From positions 1 to 64,000 of the forward strand of contig NZ_LXSL01000028.1 of the NCBI RefSeq assembly GCF_001648355.1: a stretch of 64,000 nt of DNA, read 5' to 3'. This DNA is from Eikenella longinqua. Lineage in GTDB: Bacteria; Pseudomonadota; Gammaproteobacteria; Burkholderiales; Neisseriaceae. The translations under genes and the position numbers were made by a program. Under the pieces are notes generated by a model. That model worked only from the letters and a program-made list of their open reading frames with translations, was not told the origin of the DNA and searched no databases. Positions 25,541 through 33,770 of the stretch are shown here, one piece after another; position 1 is the stretch's first letter; each line of letters starts with the position of its first letter.

Positions 25541-26223
25541 TCTCTTTCCTGAAGATGGCGTTTGCGCAGCAGGGTGAGGCCGTCGCCCAGGGGCAGGGTG
25601 AGGGCGGCTACGCGGGGATCGGTTTGCAGGGATTGGTTGAAGGCGCGGATGCGCTCGATGGATTCGGGCGCGGGGGCGCTGTTGGCTTGGTAAACGCGGC
25701 CGCCGAGCAGGAGGTTGTCGATGGCGATGAGGCCGCCGGGGTGCAGCAGGGTGAGGCAGCGTTCGTAGTAGTGGGCAGTGGGGGGTTTGTCGGCGTCGAT
25801 GAGGGCGAAGTCGTAGCTGCCGCTTTGGCCTTGTGCGATGAGTTGGTCGAGGGTGATGAGGGCGGGCTGGAGGTGGAGTTGGATTTTGTGTTCCACGCCG
25901 GCTTCGCGCCAGAATTGGCGGGCGAGGGTGGTGTAGGTGATGTTGATGTCGCAGGCGGTGAGGATGCCGTCTTCGGGCAGGGCGAGGGCGACGGCGGTGC
26001 TGCTGTAACCGGTGTATACGCCGATTTCGAGGCAGCGTTTGGCGCCGATGAGCCGCACGAGGAAGGCGAGTAGCTGGGCTTGTTCGGTGGCCAGGTGCAT
26101 TTTGCCCATGCGGTGCTGCTCGGTGGCCTGCCGCAGGCGTTGCAAAACGGGCGCTTCGGGCGGGTTGATGGTTTTCAGGTAGCCGGCAAGCTCGGGCGGC
26201 AGGTGGGGGGTGGCTGCGGTCAT
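25531..26223 (-). CDS. SAM-dependent O-methyltransferase (caffeoyl-CoA OMT-like)
   Basis: 230 residues. Motif I is CLEIGVYTGYSSTAVALALP, followed by ACDIN, the metal-site ALIDADKPPTAHYYERCL and the HPGGLIAIDNLLLGGRV block. This is the class of small-molecule O-methyltransferases that use a divalent metal, present in many bacteria with unknown natural substrates. No signal peptide. A DUS is embedded near the start (about 26172), translating as GYLKT. It overlaps the SMI1/KNR4 gene, and DUF3460 lies 21 bases upstream on the same strand, suggesting a three-gene unit. Confidence 0.88.
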   Translation of the reverse strand: MTAATPHLPPELAGYLKTINPPEAPVLQRLRQATEQHRMGKMHLATEQAQLLAFLVRLIGAKRCLEIGVYTGYSSTAVALALPEDGILTACDINITYTTLARQFWREAGVEHKIQLHLQPALITLDQLIAQGQSGSYDFALIDADKPPTAHYYERCLTLLHPGGLIAIDNLLLGGRVYQANSAPAPESIERIRAFNQSLQTDPRVAALTLPLGDGLTLLRKRHLQERECP

Positions 26224-26244
26224 GGCGCGGCGCGTGGTTGGGGT

Positions 26245-26430
26245 TTAGTAGGAGTAGTAGGTGTAGGGCTTTTTGGCGATTTTGCCGGCGGCGAAGTCGG
26301 CCTGCTCTTCGGGGTTGAGCTCGACATCCCACAGCAGGCCGCGGTTTTCGAGGCGGCGCGCTTGTTCTTCGGGGTGGGCTTCGAGGTATTGGTTGAGGAA
26401 TTGTGTGGCGTCGGATTGGTAGTGATACAT
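26245..26430 (-). CDS. DUF3460 family small protein
   Basis: 61 residues, matching the betaproteobacterial DUF3460 pattern: MYHYQSDATQFLNQYLEAHP at the start, RRLENRGLLWDVELNPEEQ in the middle and a Tyr-rich end. Unknown function. ATG 26430 is chosen because the family starts there; the frame is open 59 codons upstream. First gene of a possible unit with the O-methyltransferase and SMI1 genes. Confidence 0.85.
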   Translation of the reverse strand: MYHYQSDATQFLNQYLEAHPEEQARRLENRGLLWDVELNPEEQADFAAGKIAKKPYTYYSY

Positions 26431-26612
26431 ATTGGGTTTTCCGTGGTGGTGTGCGGGTAAAAGCGGGTGTGGGAAATGCGGGCGTATTATAGCGGAAAGC
26501 GCTTTGTTTGGCAGCCGTTGCGGCGAAAGGTTATACTTCGCGTTTTCCGTATAACACAGCGCCTGCCGCACATTGCAGGCTACCTGAAAAACAAGAATAG
26601 GGAACACGCCTT

Positions 26613-28010
26613 ATGCTCACAAAATGGCTGCGCAAAATCCTGCCCGGCAAACAACCGGCCGCGCCTTCGCACAAGCAGGTGCTGCCGCTGGCCGAACACG
26701 GCATCACGCCCGATGCCATCAGCTATGCGGCCGAGAAAGTGGTGTCGCGGCTGCACCAGGCCGGGTTTGAAGCCTATGTGGTGGGCGGCGCCGTGCGCGA
26801 TTTGCTCTTGGGCATCGAGCCGAAAGACTACGACGTGGCCACCAACGCCCGCCCCGAGCAGGTGCGCAAAGTATTTCGCCGCAGCCGCATCATCGGCCGC
26901 CGCTTTCAGATTGTGCACGTGATGGTGGGGCCGGAAACGATCGAGGTTACCACCTTCCGCGGCGGCAAGCGCCCCGCCCGGCAAAACGAACACGGCCGCA
27001 TTATGCAAGACAACAGCTACGGCAGCATGGAGCAAGACGCCGCCCGCCGCGATTTCACCTGCAACGCCCTCTATTACAACCCCGAACGCCAAGAAATCAC
27101 CGATTTCCATCACGGCGTGGCCGACATCCGCGCCAAACGCCTAGTGATGATCGGCGACGCCCGCTCGCGCTATCAGGAAGACCCGGTGCGCATGCTGCGC
27201 GCCGCCCGGCTTTCCGGCAAGCTCGGTTTTCAGGTAGCCCCCGACACCGCCGCGCCGATTGCCGAATGCCTGCACCTTTTGCCCAAAGAGCCGCTCGCTC
27301 GATTGTTTGACGAAGTGATGAAACTGCTGTTTTCCGGCGCGGCCGCCGATTGCCTCAAGCAGATGCAGGCCTTGGGTATGAGCGGGAAAACCGTACACCC
27401 GCTGCTTGCCTGCGCCCTGGAAAGGCTACCTGAAAACCAAGGGCGCGGCATCGTTTCCCTCGCGCTGGGCAGCACTGACCAGCGCCTGCGCGACGACATG
27501 GGCGTATCCGTGGGCTTCGTGCTGGCGGCCGTGCTGTGGCCGCAAGTGCGCGAAACCTGGCAGCGCGAGCTGGCCAACGGCCGCAACAGCGCCCACGCGC
27601 TCAGCATCGCCGTGGGCGAAATGCGCGCGCAGATGGAAAAAGGCTGGGGCGTGCCGCACCGCTTCACCGCCTCGATGCGCGAAATCTGGCAGCTCCAGCC
27701 GCAGTTCGACCACCGTCGCGGCGCCCGCCCCTTCCGCCTGCTCGCCCAGCCGCGCTTCCGCGCCGCCTACGATTTCCTGCTGCTGCGCGCCCGGGCCGGC
27801 GAAGCCGATCAGGCCGTGGCCGACTGGTGGACAGCCTTCCAGGAAGCCGACGAAGAACAGCGCAAACAGATGATTCAAAAAGCCGAGCAGCGCCCCGCTG
27901 CCGAAGGCGACGCCCCCGCCAAAAAACGCCGTCGCCGGCGCAAAAAGAAACCGGCCGGGGAGCAGGCGGGCGCGGCGCAGGTTGCGCCGCAGGATGGCGC
28001 GGCGGAGTAG
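26613..28010 (+). CDS. pcnB: Poly(A) polymerase I
   Basis: 465 residues of the class II nucleotidyltransferase/PAP family. The catalytic head has VVGGAVRDLLLGIEPKDYDV with the DYD metal-binding pair, then RRFQIVHVMV and an RRDFTCNALYYN loop. A basic tail (KKRRRRRKKKPAGE) near the C-terminus fits RNA binding. It adds 3' poly(A) tails that speed RNA decay. Distinguishing from CCA-adding enzyme: the length and the C-terminal RPFRLLAQPRFRAAYDFLLLR region are PcnB-like. ATG 26613. DUS within the gene at about 27227 and 27424. A tandem small lipoprotein gene follows. Confidence 0.92.
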   Translation: MLTKWLRKILPGKQPAAPSHKQVLPLAEHGITPDAISYAAEKVVSRLHQAGFEAYVVGGAVRDLLLGIEPKDYDVATNARPEQVRKVFRRSRIIGRRFQIVHVMVGPETIEVTTFRGGKRPARQNEHGRIMQDNSYGSMEQDAARRDFTCNALYYNPERQEITDFHHGVADIRAKRLVMIGDARSRYQEDPVRMLRAARLSGKLGFQVAPDTAAPIAECLHLLPKEPLARLFDEVMKLLFSGAAADCLKQMQALGMSGKTVHPLLACALERLPENQGRGIVSLALGSTDQRLRDDMGVSVGFVLAAVLWPQVRETWQRELANGRNSAHALSIAVGEMRAQMEKGWGVPHRFTASMREIWQLQPQFDHRRGARPFRLLAQPRFRAAYDFLLLRARAGEADQAVADWWTAFQEADEEQRKQMIQKAEQRPAAEGDAPAKKRRRRRKKKPAGEQAGAAQVAPQDGAAE

Positions 28011-28097
28011 GGCGCAAGTTTCAGGTAGCCTGTGTGCAGAAAAAGGCTACCTGAAAAACGGCAACGGTCTATTGTTGGAAAAAAGAAAGGAAATATC

Positions 28098-28298
28098 ATG
28101 AAACAAGGATTACGCTATGCCCTGCTGGCTGCCCTGGCGGCAGCGGCATTGAGCGCTTGCGGCGCGGGCGCCGGAGTGGGCGTGGGCAGCCACCGCGACA
28201 GCCATGTGGGCCTGCGCGGCTCGGTGGATTTGAACAACGGCAGCAGCAGCGTAACGCCCTACGGCAAAATCGGCGTGGGCGTGGAAGCCACGCGCTGA
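28098..28298 (+). CDS. Small lipoprotein, unknown function
   Basis: 66 residues. A signal peptide ends in the lipobox LSAC with Cys 21. The mature part is Gly/Ser-rich: GAGAGVGVGSHRDSHVGLRG, then VDLNNGSSSVTPYGKIGVG. The repeating G-x-G pattern looks like a short beta-strand or flexible outer-membrane-linked peptide. AAAGGAAA precedes ATG 28098. The gene follows pcnB after 87 bases with a DUS pair between, so it probably has its own transcription. Confidence 0.75.
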   Translation: MKQGLRYALLAALAAAALSACGAGAGVGVGSHRDSHVGLRGSVDLNNGSSSVTPYGKIGVGVEATR

Positions 28299-28620
28299 AT
28301 ACCAACCGCGCTGCTTTCGGGCAGCGCTTTTTCGTGCGCAAGCGATATGCAGGCTACCTGAAAAATGTTAGCTCCGCAGAAACCCGCTTTGCTCGTTTTC
28401 AGGTAGCCTGTTTGCCTGTTTGTTACAGGCGGCGCGCAGTTTCGGGGGAAACGGGTAAATTTTGTCCAAATCGTTTATAATCAAACCTGTGCTGCTGTCA
28501 TCAGGGCGGTTTGCCTTGCCCGGCATGGGCGGCGGCGCGGCACACAGACAGAATATAAATAATGCCGGCCTGCATGCCTGCTGGCTACGGCGGCAACATG
28601 GGAAGATATAAAGGGAAAAT
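28299..28620. other. Intergenic region between lipoprotein and flavoprotein genes
   Basis: Holds a DUS pair (about 28351-28362 and 28399-28410) enclosing a TTAGCTCCGCAGAAAC copy of the DUS-linked repeat, and a TATAAT at 28476-28481 without a good -35. No gene seen. Confidence 0.5.
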
Positions 28621-29871
28621 ATGATTCAGCATTACGACGTCGTGATTATCGGAGCCGGCCCTTCGGGGGCGGTAGCGTCCGCTTTGTTGAACAAGCGGGG
28701 ATTCAATGTGTGTGTGGTGGAAAAGCAGCATTTTCCGCGCTTTGTTATCGGCGAGAGCCTGCTGCCGCACTGTATGGAGCTGCTGCACGAGGCGGGCTTC
28801 CTGCCGGCGGTGCAGGCCGGCTTTGGTTTTCAGTATAAAAACGGCTTTGCCTTTTCGTGGGGCGAGCGCAACACCAGCTTTAAGTTTACCGACAAATTCT
28901 CGCCCGGCCCTTCTTTCGCGTTCAACGTGGAGCGCGCGCGTTTCGACAAAATCCTGATTGACGAGGCCATCAAGCAGGGTGTGACCGTACAATTCGGCGC
29001 CGCGGCGAAAGCGTTCGACAACCACGGCGATTTCGCCAAATTGGTGGTGCAGCAGGAGGGCGGCGATCCTTATGTGCTGGGCGCGCGCTTCGTGCTGGAC
29101 GCCAGCGGCTACCACCGTGTGCTGCCGCGCATGATCGGCTGGGACATCCCTTCCGATTTGCCCTTGCGCCACGTGCATTTCACACATATCGACGACCACA
29201 TCACCGACCAAGCTTTCGACCGCAACAAAAACCTGGTGTGTGTGCACCCCAAGCACCGCGACGTGTGGCTGTGGCTGATTCCCTTTTCCAACGGCCGCGT
29301 CTCCATCGGCGTGGTGGGGCTACCTGAAAAACTCGGGCTGGAAAGCTCGGCGGTGATTTTGAAGAAATTCGCCATGGAAGTGCCGCTGTTGCGCCGCATC
29401 CTGAAAAACGCCCACTGGGAAAACAATTTCCCCTTCATCTATCTGCCCGGCTATTCGGCCAACGTGAAATCGCTGTTTGGCCGGCATTTCGCCCTGCTGG
29501 GCAACGCGGCGGAATTCCTCGACCCGGTGTTTTCCTCCGGCGTAACCATCGCCACCCATTCGGCCAAGCTCGCCGCCGACCTGCTCGCCCGCCAGCTGAA
29601 CGGCCAGGCGGTAAACTGGCAGGAAGAGTTTGCCCGCCCGCTGATGTCGGGCGTGAACGTGTTCCGGCACTATGTGGAGGCTTGGTATTCCGGCTCGCTG
29701 CAAGACATGATTTTCGGCAGCCAGCGCACGCCGGAAACCGACCGCATGCTCAGCGCCGTGTTTGCCGGCTATGCCTGGGATCAAAACAACCCCTATGTGC
29801 ACGACGCCCAGCTCTTCACCTCGCAGATTTGGGAGCCTGCGCCCAAGCACGACACCGCCGAAGCCGATTAG
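28621..29871 (+). CDS. FAD-dependent oxidoreductase related to flavin-dependent halogenases
   Basis: 416 residues. The FAD-binding start is YDVVIIGAGPSGAVASALL (GxGxxG). Next comes HFPRFVIGESLLPH, the GESLLP motif of PltA/CmlS-type halogenases, then the conserved lysine in FGFQYKNGFAFSWGE. WLWLIPFSNGR carries the WxWxIP halogenase motif, and GNAAEFLDPVFSSGV is the second FAD contact. These features place it among flavin halogenase-like enzymes that also include non-halogenating members found in aryl polyene clusters. No PKS, carrier protein or flavin reductase is adjacent. Chlorination or oxidation of a carrier-bound or free phenol is possible; substrate unknown. Confidence 0.8.
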   Translation: MIQHYDVVIIGAGPSGAVASALLNKRGFNVCVVEKQHFPRFVIGESLLPHCMELLHEAGFLPAVQAGFGFQYKNGFAFSWGERNTSFKFTDKFSPGPSFAFNVERARFDKILIDEAIKQGVTVQFGAAAKAFDNHGDFAKLVVQQEGGDPYVLGARFVLDASGYHRVLPRMIGWDIPSDLPLRHVHFTHIDDHITDQAFDRNKNLVCVHPKHRDVWLWLIPFSNGRVSIGVVGLPEKLGLESSAVILKKFAMEVPLLRRILKNAHWENNFPFIYLPGYSANVKSLFGRHFALLGNAAEFLDPVFSSGVTIATHSAKLAADLLARQLNGQAVNWQEEFARPLMSGVNVFRHYVEAWYSGSLQDMIFGSQRTPETDRMLSAVFAGYAWDQNNPYVHDAQLFTSQIWEPAPKHDTAEAD

Positions 29872-29920
29872 GCTGGGTTTGCGTTATAATCCCTCCGACC
29901 GCTGCTTCTGCGGAAGCCGA

Positions 29921-30043
29921 TGTTTTAACTTCGCAGAAACTCAGCTTTCTGCGGAAACTTCGTTTTAGCTTCGCAGAAACTTCGTTTTCAGGTAGCCTGC
30001 TTTAAGGCTACCTGAAAATCTTTAAGCGGCTACCTGAAAAATC
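29921..30043. repeat. Cluster of DUS and TTCGCAGAAAC repeats
   Basis: Two copies of the TTCGCAGAAAC motif (about 29930 and 29951) with their CTTTCTGCGG inverse, then three DUS at about 29987, 30004 and 30029. It fills the space between the flavoprotein gene and trhP. Confidence 0.8.
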
Positions 30044-30098
30044 CTGCGAAGCACACAATCCCGTTCCAACAAACCTTAAGTTCCATTCCAAGCACATC

Positions 30099-31454
30099 AT
30101 GAAATCCCCCGAACTCCTCCTCCCCGCCGGCGGCCCCGAGCGCATGCGCACCGCCTTCGACTACGGCGCCGACGCAGTTTACGCCGGCAGCCCGCGCTAT
30201 TCCCTGCGCGCTCGCAACAACGAATTCGCCAAGCTCGATGTGCTGCGGCAAGGCATTGCCGAAGCCCACGCGCGCGGCAAAAAGTTCTACCTCACCGTGA
30301 ACACCCTGCCGCACAACAGCAAGCTCAAAACCTTCCACGCCGATATGCAGCCCCTTATCGCCATGAAGCCCGACGCGCTGATTATGGCTGACCCCGGCCT
30401 GATTATGGTGGTGCGCGAACGCTGGCCCGATATGCCCGTGCACCTCTCCGTGCAGGCCAACACCACCAATTATTGGGGCGTGAAATTCTGGCAGCGCATC
30501 GGCGTGGAGCGCATTATTTTGTCGCGCGAATTGAGCATGGAAGAAATCGCCGAAATCCGCCAAAAATGCCCCGATGTCGAGCTGGAAGTATTCGTACACG
30601 GCGCGCTGTGCATTGCCTATTCCGGCCGCTGCCTGCTTTCTGGCTATTTCAACCACCGCGACCCCAACCAAGGCACCTGCACCAACTCCTGCCGCTGGGA
30701 CTACAAAGTGCACGATGCCGAAATCGACGAAATGGGCGACGCCCGCCTGCTGCAAGGCTTTGATTTCAATAAAGCCCAAGAGGAAGCCAACGCCGCCTTC
30801 GAAGGCATCAACGGCCAAGTGCGCCACCCCAAAGCCAACAAAATTTTCCTGATAGAAGAGAGCAACCGCCCTGGCGAAATGATGCCGATTATGGAAGACG
30901 AGCACGGCACTTATATTATGAATTCCAAGGATTTGCGTGCCATCGAGCAAGTGGCCAGGCTCGCCGAAATCGGCGTGGACAGCCTGAAAGTGGAAGGGCG
31001 CACCAAATCCGTGTATTACGTCGCCCGCGTGGCCCAGGCCTACCGCAAAGCCATCGACGACGCCGTGGCCGGCCGCCCCTTCGACTACAGCCTGCTCGCC
31101 GAGCTCGAAGGCCTCGCCAACCGCGGCTACACCAGCGGTTTCCTCGAGCGCCACCAAACGCAAGACTATCAAAACTACCTCACCGGCCATTCCGTGGCCA
31201 AACAAAGCCAATACGTCGGCCACGTTACCGCCATCGACGCCGAAGGCTGGGCCACGGTGGAAGTGAAAAACCGCTTCGCCGTGGGCGACACGCTGGAAAT
31301 CATCCACCCGCAGGGTAACCAAACCATCGTGCTGCAAGCCATGAAACGCTGGGGCGAAGCGGCCGAAGTGGCACCCGGCAACGGCATCCAAGTGCAGATT
31401 CCCGATATGGCGGGCAAGGATAAGGCGCTGATTGCGCGGATATTAAATCCTTAA
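30099..31454 (+). CDS. trhP: U32-family tRNA hydroxylation protein (TrhP/YegQ)
   Basis: 451 residues of the peptidase-U32 family. The N-terminal ELLLPAGGPERMRTAFDYGA and the cluster of four Cys in HGALCIAYSGRCLL and QGTCTNSCRWDY are typical of YegQ. In E. coli TrhP helps form 5-hydroxyuridine at tRNA position 34, using prephenate, probably with an Fe-S cluster on these Cys. Length and motif order fit YegQ rather than the UbiU/UbiV or RlhA members. Start ATG 30099. It stands alone, surrounded by DUS elements. Confidence 0.9.
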   Translation: MKSPELLLPAGGPERMRTAFDYGADAVYAGSPRYSLRARNNEFAKLDVLRQGIAEAHARGKKFYLTVNTLPHNSKLKTFHADMQPLIAMKPDALIMADPGLIMVVRERWPDMPVHLSVQANTTNYWGVKFWQRIGVERIILSRELSMEEIAEIRQKCPDVELEVFVHGALCIAYSGRCLLSGYFNHRDPNQGTCTNSCRWDYKVHDAEIDEMGDARLLQGFDFNKAQEEANAAFEGINGQVRHPKANKIFLIEESNRPGEMMPIMEDEHGTYIMNSKDLRAIEQVARLAEIGVDSLKVEGRTKSVYYVARVAQAYRKAIDDAVAGRPFDYSLLAELEGLANRGYTSGFLERHQTQDYQNYLTGHSVAKQSQYVGHVTAIDAEGWATVEVKNRFAVGDTLEIIHPQGNQTIVLQAMKRWGEAAEVAPGNGIQVQIPDMAGKDKALIARILNP

Positions 31455-31639
31455 ACCGCCTGCCCGGCTCAGGCAGAGAGGCTACCTGAAAATCTGCGGC
31501 GGATACTGCGTAGCTTCACGCCCATTCCGCGGTATTCCGTTTTTCAGGTAGCCTCAAATGTTGTTGCCAAGCTGCTGCCCGTCTGTACGCCATAAGGCTA
31601 CCTGAAAACGCAACCAGATATTTTCACAAACGATTTATT

Positions 31640-32824
31640 ATGTTCAAACAGCATCCCCACGCCCACATCCTGCTGGCCTATTTGCGCGTGTTTGCGCTTT
31701 CGGTAGCGGCTTTTGTGGTGTGCACCACCGAGTTTATCCCCATCGCCCTGCTTACCGACATCGGGCGCGGTTTTGATATGCCGGCGGCGGATACGGGCAT
31801 CATGATTACGGTGTATGCCTGGGTGGTGTCGCTCGCCTCGTTGCCGCTGATGCTGCTGGTGGCGCGGCTGGAGCGCAGGCGGCTGCTGTTGGCGCTGTTT
31901 GCGGTGTTTGTGGCGGGGCATGCGCTCTCGGCGCTGGCGTGGAGTTTTCCCGTGCTGCTGGCGTCGCGCGTGCTGATTGCGCTCACCCATGCGCTGTTTT
32001 GGGCGATGACGGCTTCGCTGGTGATGCGGATGGCGCCGATTGGGTGCCGGCAGCAGGCTTTGGGCTGGCTGTCGCTGGGCACTTCCATGGCCACGGTGCT
32101 GGGTTTGCCGCTGGGGCGGCTGGTGGGGCAGTGGCTGGGCTGGCGGGCAACCTTTGCGTTGATCGGCGTGTTGGCTTTGGGTGTGATGGTGTTGCTGGCG
32201 AAAATCCTGCCAATCTTGGAAAGCCGCAACGCGGGTTCGCTCTCCAGCCTGCCGCTGCTGGCAAAACGCCCGCGCCTGCTGGGGATGTATGCGATGGCGG
32301 TGCTGGCGGTGAGCGCGCATTTCACGGCGTATAGCTATATCGAGCCTTATGCGCTGGAGGTAACGCATATGCCGCCGGATACGGCCACGATGGTGCTGCT
32401 GGTGTTTGGCCTGTCGGGCATGGTGGCGAGCTGGCTGTTTGCGCGTTTCTACCCGAAACACCCGCAGCCCACGCTGCTGCTGGCGGCTTTGCTGCTGGTG
32501 GTGTCGCTGCTGCTTCTGCGGCCTTTGGGCGGCAGCGAGGCGGCGATGTTTGCGCTGGCGCCGGCGTGGGGTATCGGCATTGCGGTGCTGAGCCTGTGTA
32601 TGACTGCGTATGTGATGCGCTATGCGCGGGATGCGGCGGATGTGGCCAATGCGATTTATTCGGGCAGCTACAATATCGGCATCGGCGGCGGGGCACTTTT
32701 GGGCGGGATGGTGATGCGACATTGGGGGCTGGGCGCGCTGGGCTGGGTGGGCGCAGGCTTGGCCGCAGCGGCGCTGGCGGTGTTTGCTTGGACGCAGATG
32801 GGGTTTGCGGAAGAGAAAAGTTGA
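31640..32824 (+). CDS. MFS exporter, SotB-like
   Basis: 394 residues with twelve membrane helices. The start LRVFALSVAAFVVCTTEFIP and the GRGFDMPAADTGIMITVYAW segment match the SotB/YdeA arabinose/sugar exporters and related drug efflux pumps. The helix 2-3 loop RLERRRLL is the MFS loop motif. SotB exports L-arabinose and IPTG in E. coli; substrate here is unknown. ATG 31640 follows a DUS-rich leader with a weak ribosome site. No regulator gene adjacent. Confidence 0.85.
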   Translation: MFKQHPHAHILLAYLRVFALSVAAFVVCTTEFIPIALLTDIGRGFDMPAADTGIMITVYAWVVSLASLPLMLLVARLERRRLLLALFAVFVAGHALSALAWSFPVLLASRVLIALTHALFWAMTASLVMRMAPIGCRQQALGWLSLGTSMATVLGLPLGRLVGQWLGWRATFALIGVLALGVMVLLAKILPILESRNAGSLSSLPLLAKRPRLLGMYAMAVLAVSAHFTAYSYIEPYALEVTHMPPDTATMVLLVFGLSGMVASWLFARFYPKHPQPTLLLAALLLVVSLLLLRPLGGSEAAMFALAPAWGIGIAVLSLCMTAYVMRYARDAADVANAIYSGSYNIGIGGGALLGGMVMRHWGLGALGWVGAGLAAAALAVFAWTQMGFAEEKS

Positions 32825-32846
32825 ATGAGCGCAGGGCTGATGGGAG

Positions 32847-32858
32847 GCTACCTGAAAA
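32847..32858 (+). repeat. DUS copy
   Basis: AGGCTACCTGAA in the spacer between the exporter and the tRNA array. Confidence 0.8.
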
Positions 32859-32952
32859 ACGCACGGGAATCCGTGCTTTTTTCATGGGGTAAAATGTAGA
32901 AATGTAGAACAAACCCTAAAATGTAGAACAAAACCGATGCCGAAAATGCAGC

Positions 32953-32979
32953 AAACCCGCTCGAAGCAGAGCGGGGTTT
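32953..32979 (-). terminator. Terminator of the tRNA array
   Basis: AAACCCGCTC (32953-32962) pairs with GAGCGGGGTTT (32969-32979), with a six-base loop. It lies just past the 3' end of tRNA-Leu and has T-rich sequence on both strands. Confidence 0.75.
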
Positions 32980-33002
32980 TATATTGGAAACAATCAGTTT
33001 TG

Positions 33003-33092
33003 TGGTGCCCGAGACCGGAATCGAACCGGTACACCCGTATTAGGGGCGACGGATTTTAAGTCCGTTGTGTCTACCAATTCCACCACTCGGGC
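33003..33092 (-). tRNA. tRNA-Leu (anticodon TAA)
   Basis: A perfect 7-bp acceptor GCCCGAG/CTCGGGC, long variable arm typical of class II tRNA, T-loop GGTTCGATTCC, anticodon TAA in CTTAAAA, and an encoded CCA end. Last gene of the array. Confidence 0.95.
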
Positions 33093-33120
33093 CGGGCTGC
33101 GGCATAGCAGGCTCGGAGAT

Positions 33121-33198
33121 TGGAGGCGGGGGCGCGGATTTTAACCGGCCTATACGGAGGTTGCACCCCCCGCAGCATGAACACTCTGCCACCCCGCC
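33121..33198 (-). tRNA. Atypical tRNA-Cys-like gene (pseudo-tRNA or variant)
   Basis: Reads like tRNA-Cys: a perfect 7-bp acceptor GGCGGGG/CCCCGCC, D-arm GCAG..TGC and encoded TCCA end. The anticodon region GGTGCAAC could present GCA, but that arm is three bases longer than in its neighbour. The T-loop TTAAAAT lacks the invariant C56, and the T-stem pairs poorly. The acceptor has changed on both sides compared with the true tRNA-Cys (A7-U66 to G7-C66), hinting at pairing being kept. Most likely a degraded tandem copy of tRNA-Cys. Confidence 0.5.
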
Positions 33199-33222
33199 GT
33201 GATGATTGATGATGCGGTATTT

Positions 33223-33296
33223 TGGAGGCGGGAGTCGGAATCGAACCGGCGTACACGGCTTTGCAGGCCGCTGCATAACCACTTTGCTATCCCGCC
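33223..33296 (-). tRNA. tRNA-Cys (anticodon GCA)
   Basis: 74 bases with GGCGGGA/TCCCGCC acceptor, anticodon loop CTGCAAA, T-loop GGTTCGATTCC and encoded TCCA. Confidence 0.95.
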
Positions 33297-33339
33297 AAAT
33301 TAGCTTTTGGCCGACTGAATCGGCCAAATCGCTAAAACT

Positions 33340-33415
33340 TGGAGCGGGAAACGAGTCTCGAACTCGCGACCTCAACCTTGGCAAGGTTGCGCTCTACCAA
33401 CTGAGCTATTCCCGC
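33340..33415 (-). tRNA. tRNA-Gly (anticodon GCC), copy 1
   Basis: 76 bases with GCGGGAA acceptor, anticodon GCC in TTGCCAA, T-loop AGTTCGAGACT and encoded CCA. Identical to the two copies that follow. Confidence 0.95.
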
Positions 33416-33441
33416 ATTACACCCGAACCGAAAGTGGATAA

Positions 33442-33517
33442 TGGAGCGGGAAACGAGTCTCGAACTCGCGACCTCAACCTTGGCAAGGTTGCGCTCTACC
33501 AACTGAGCTATTCCCGC
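33442..33517 (-). tRNA. tRNA-Gly (anticodon GCC), copy 2
   Basis: Identical in sequence to the copy at 33340-33415, with a 26-base spacer between them. Confidence 0.95.
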
Positions 33518-33541
33518 TTGGGATTCGGATGATGTGAAACT

Positions 33542-33617
33542 TGGAGCGGGAAACGAGTCTCGAACTCGCGACCTCAACCTTGGCAAGGTTGCGCTCTACC
33601 AACTGAGCTATTCCCGC
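33542..33617 (-). tRNA. tRNA-Gly (anticodon GCC), copy 3
   Basis: Third identical copy; first in transcription order of the array. Confidence 0.95.
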
Positions 33618-33770
33618 GTGGCGTGTTTTCCGGCTGCCGCCGTACTCACGAAAGCGGCATATTATAGGGAATTTTGGTCAATAGTCAATATCCGGCGGCA
33701 AAGACTTTCTTGGCGTTTGTTATTTATGCGGATTTTGCAACGCTTCGCCGGGCTGTTTTCCGCATTCGGC

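Noticed and set aside
16042..29871. A complete aryl polyene or resorcinol cluster
   Set aside because: Only two loosely related proteins are seen, 12 kb apart, with housekeeping genes between them. No ketosynthase, dehydratase, carrier protein or exporter of that type is present.
30030..31391. 453-residue minus-strand frame over trhP
   Set aside because: Shadow of a well-conserved U32 gene; no ribosome site and no recognisable domain.
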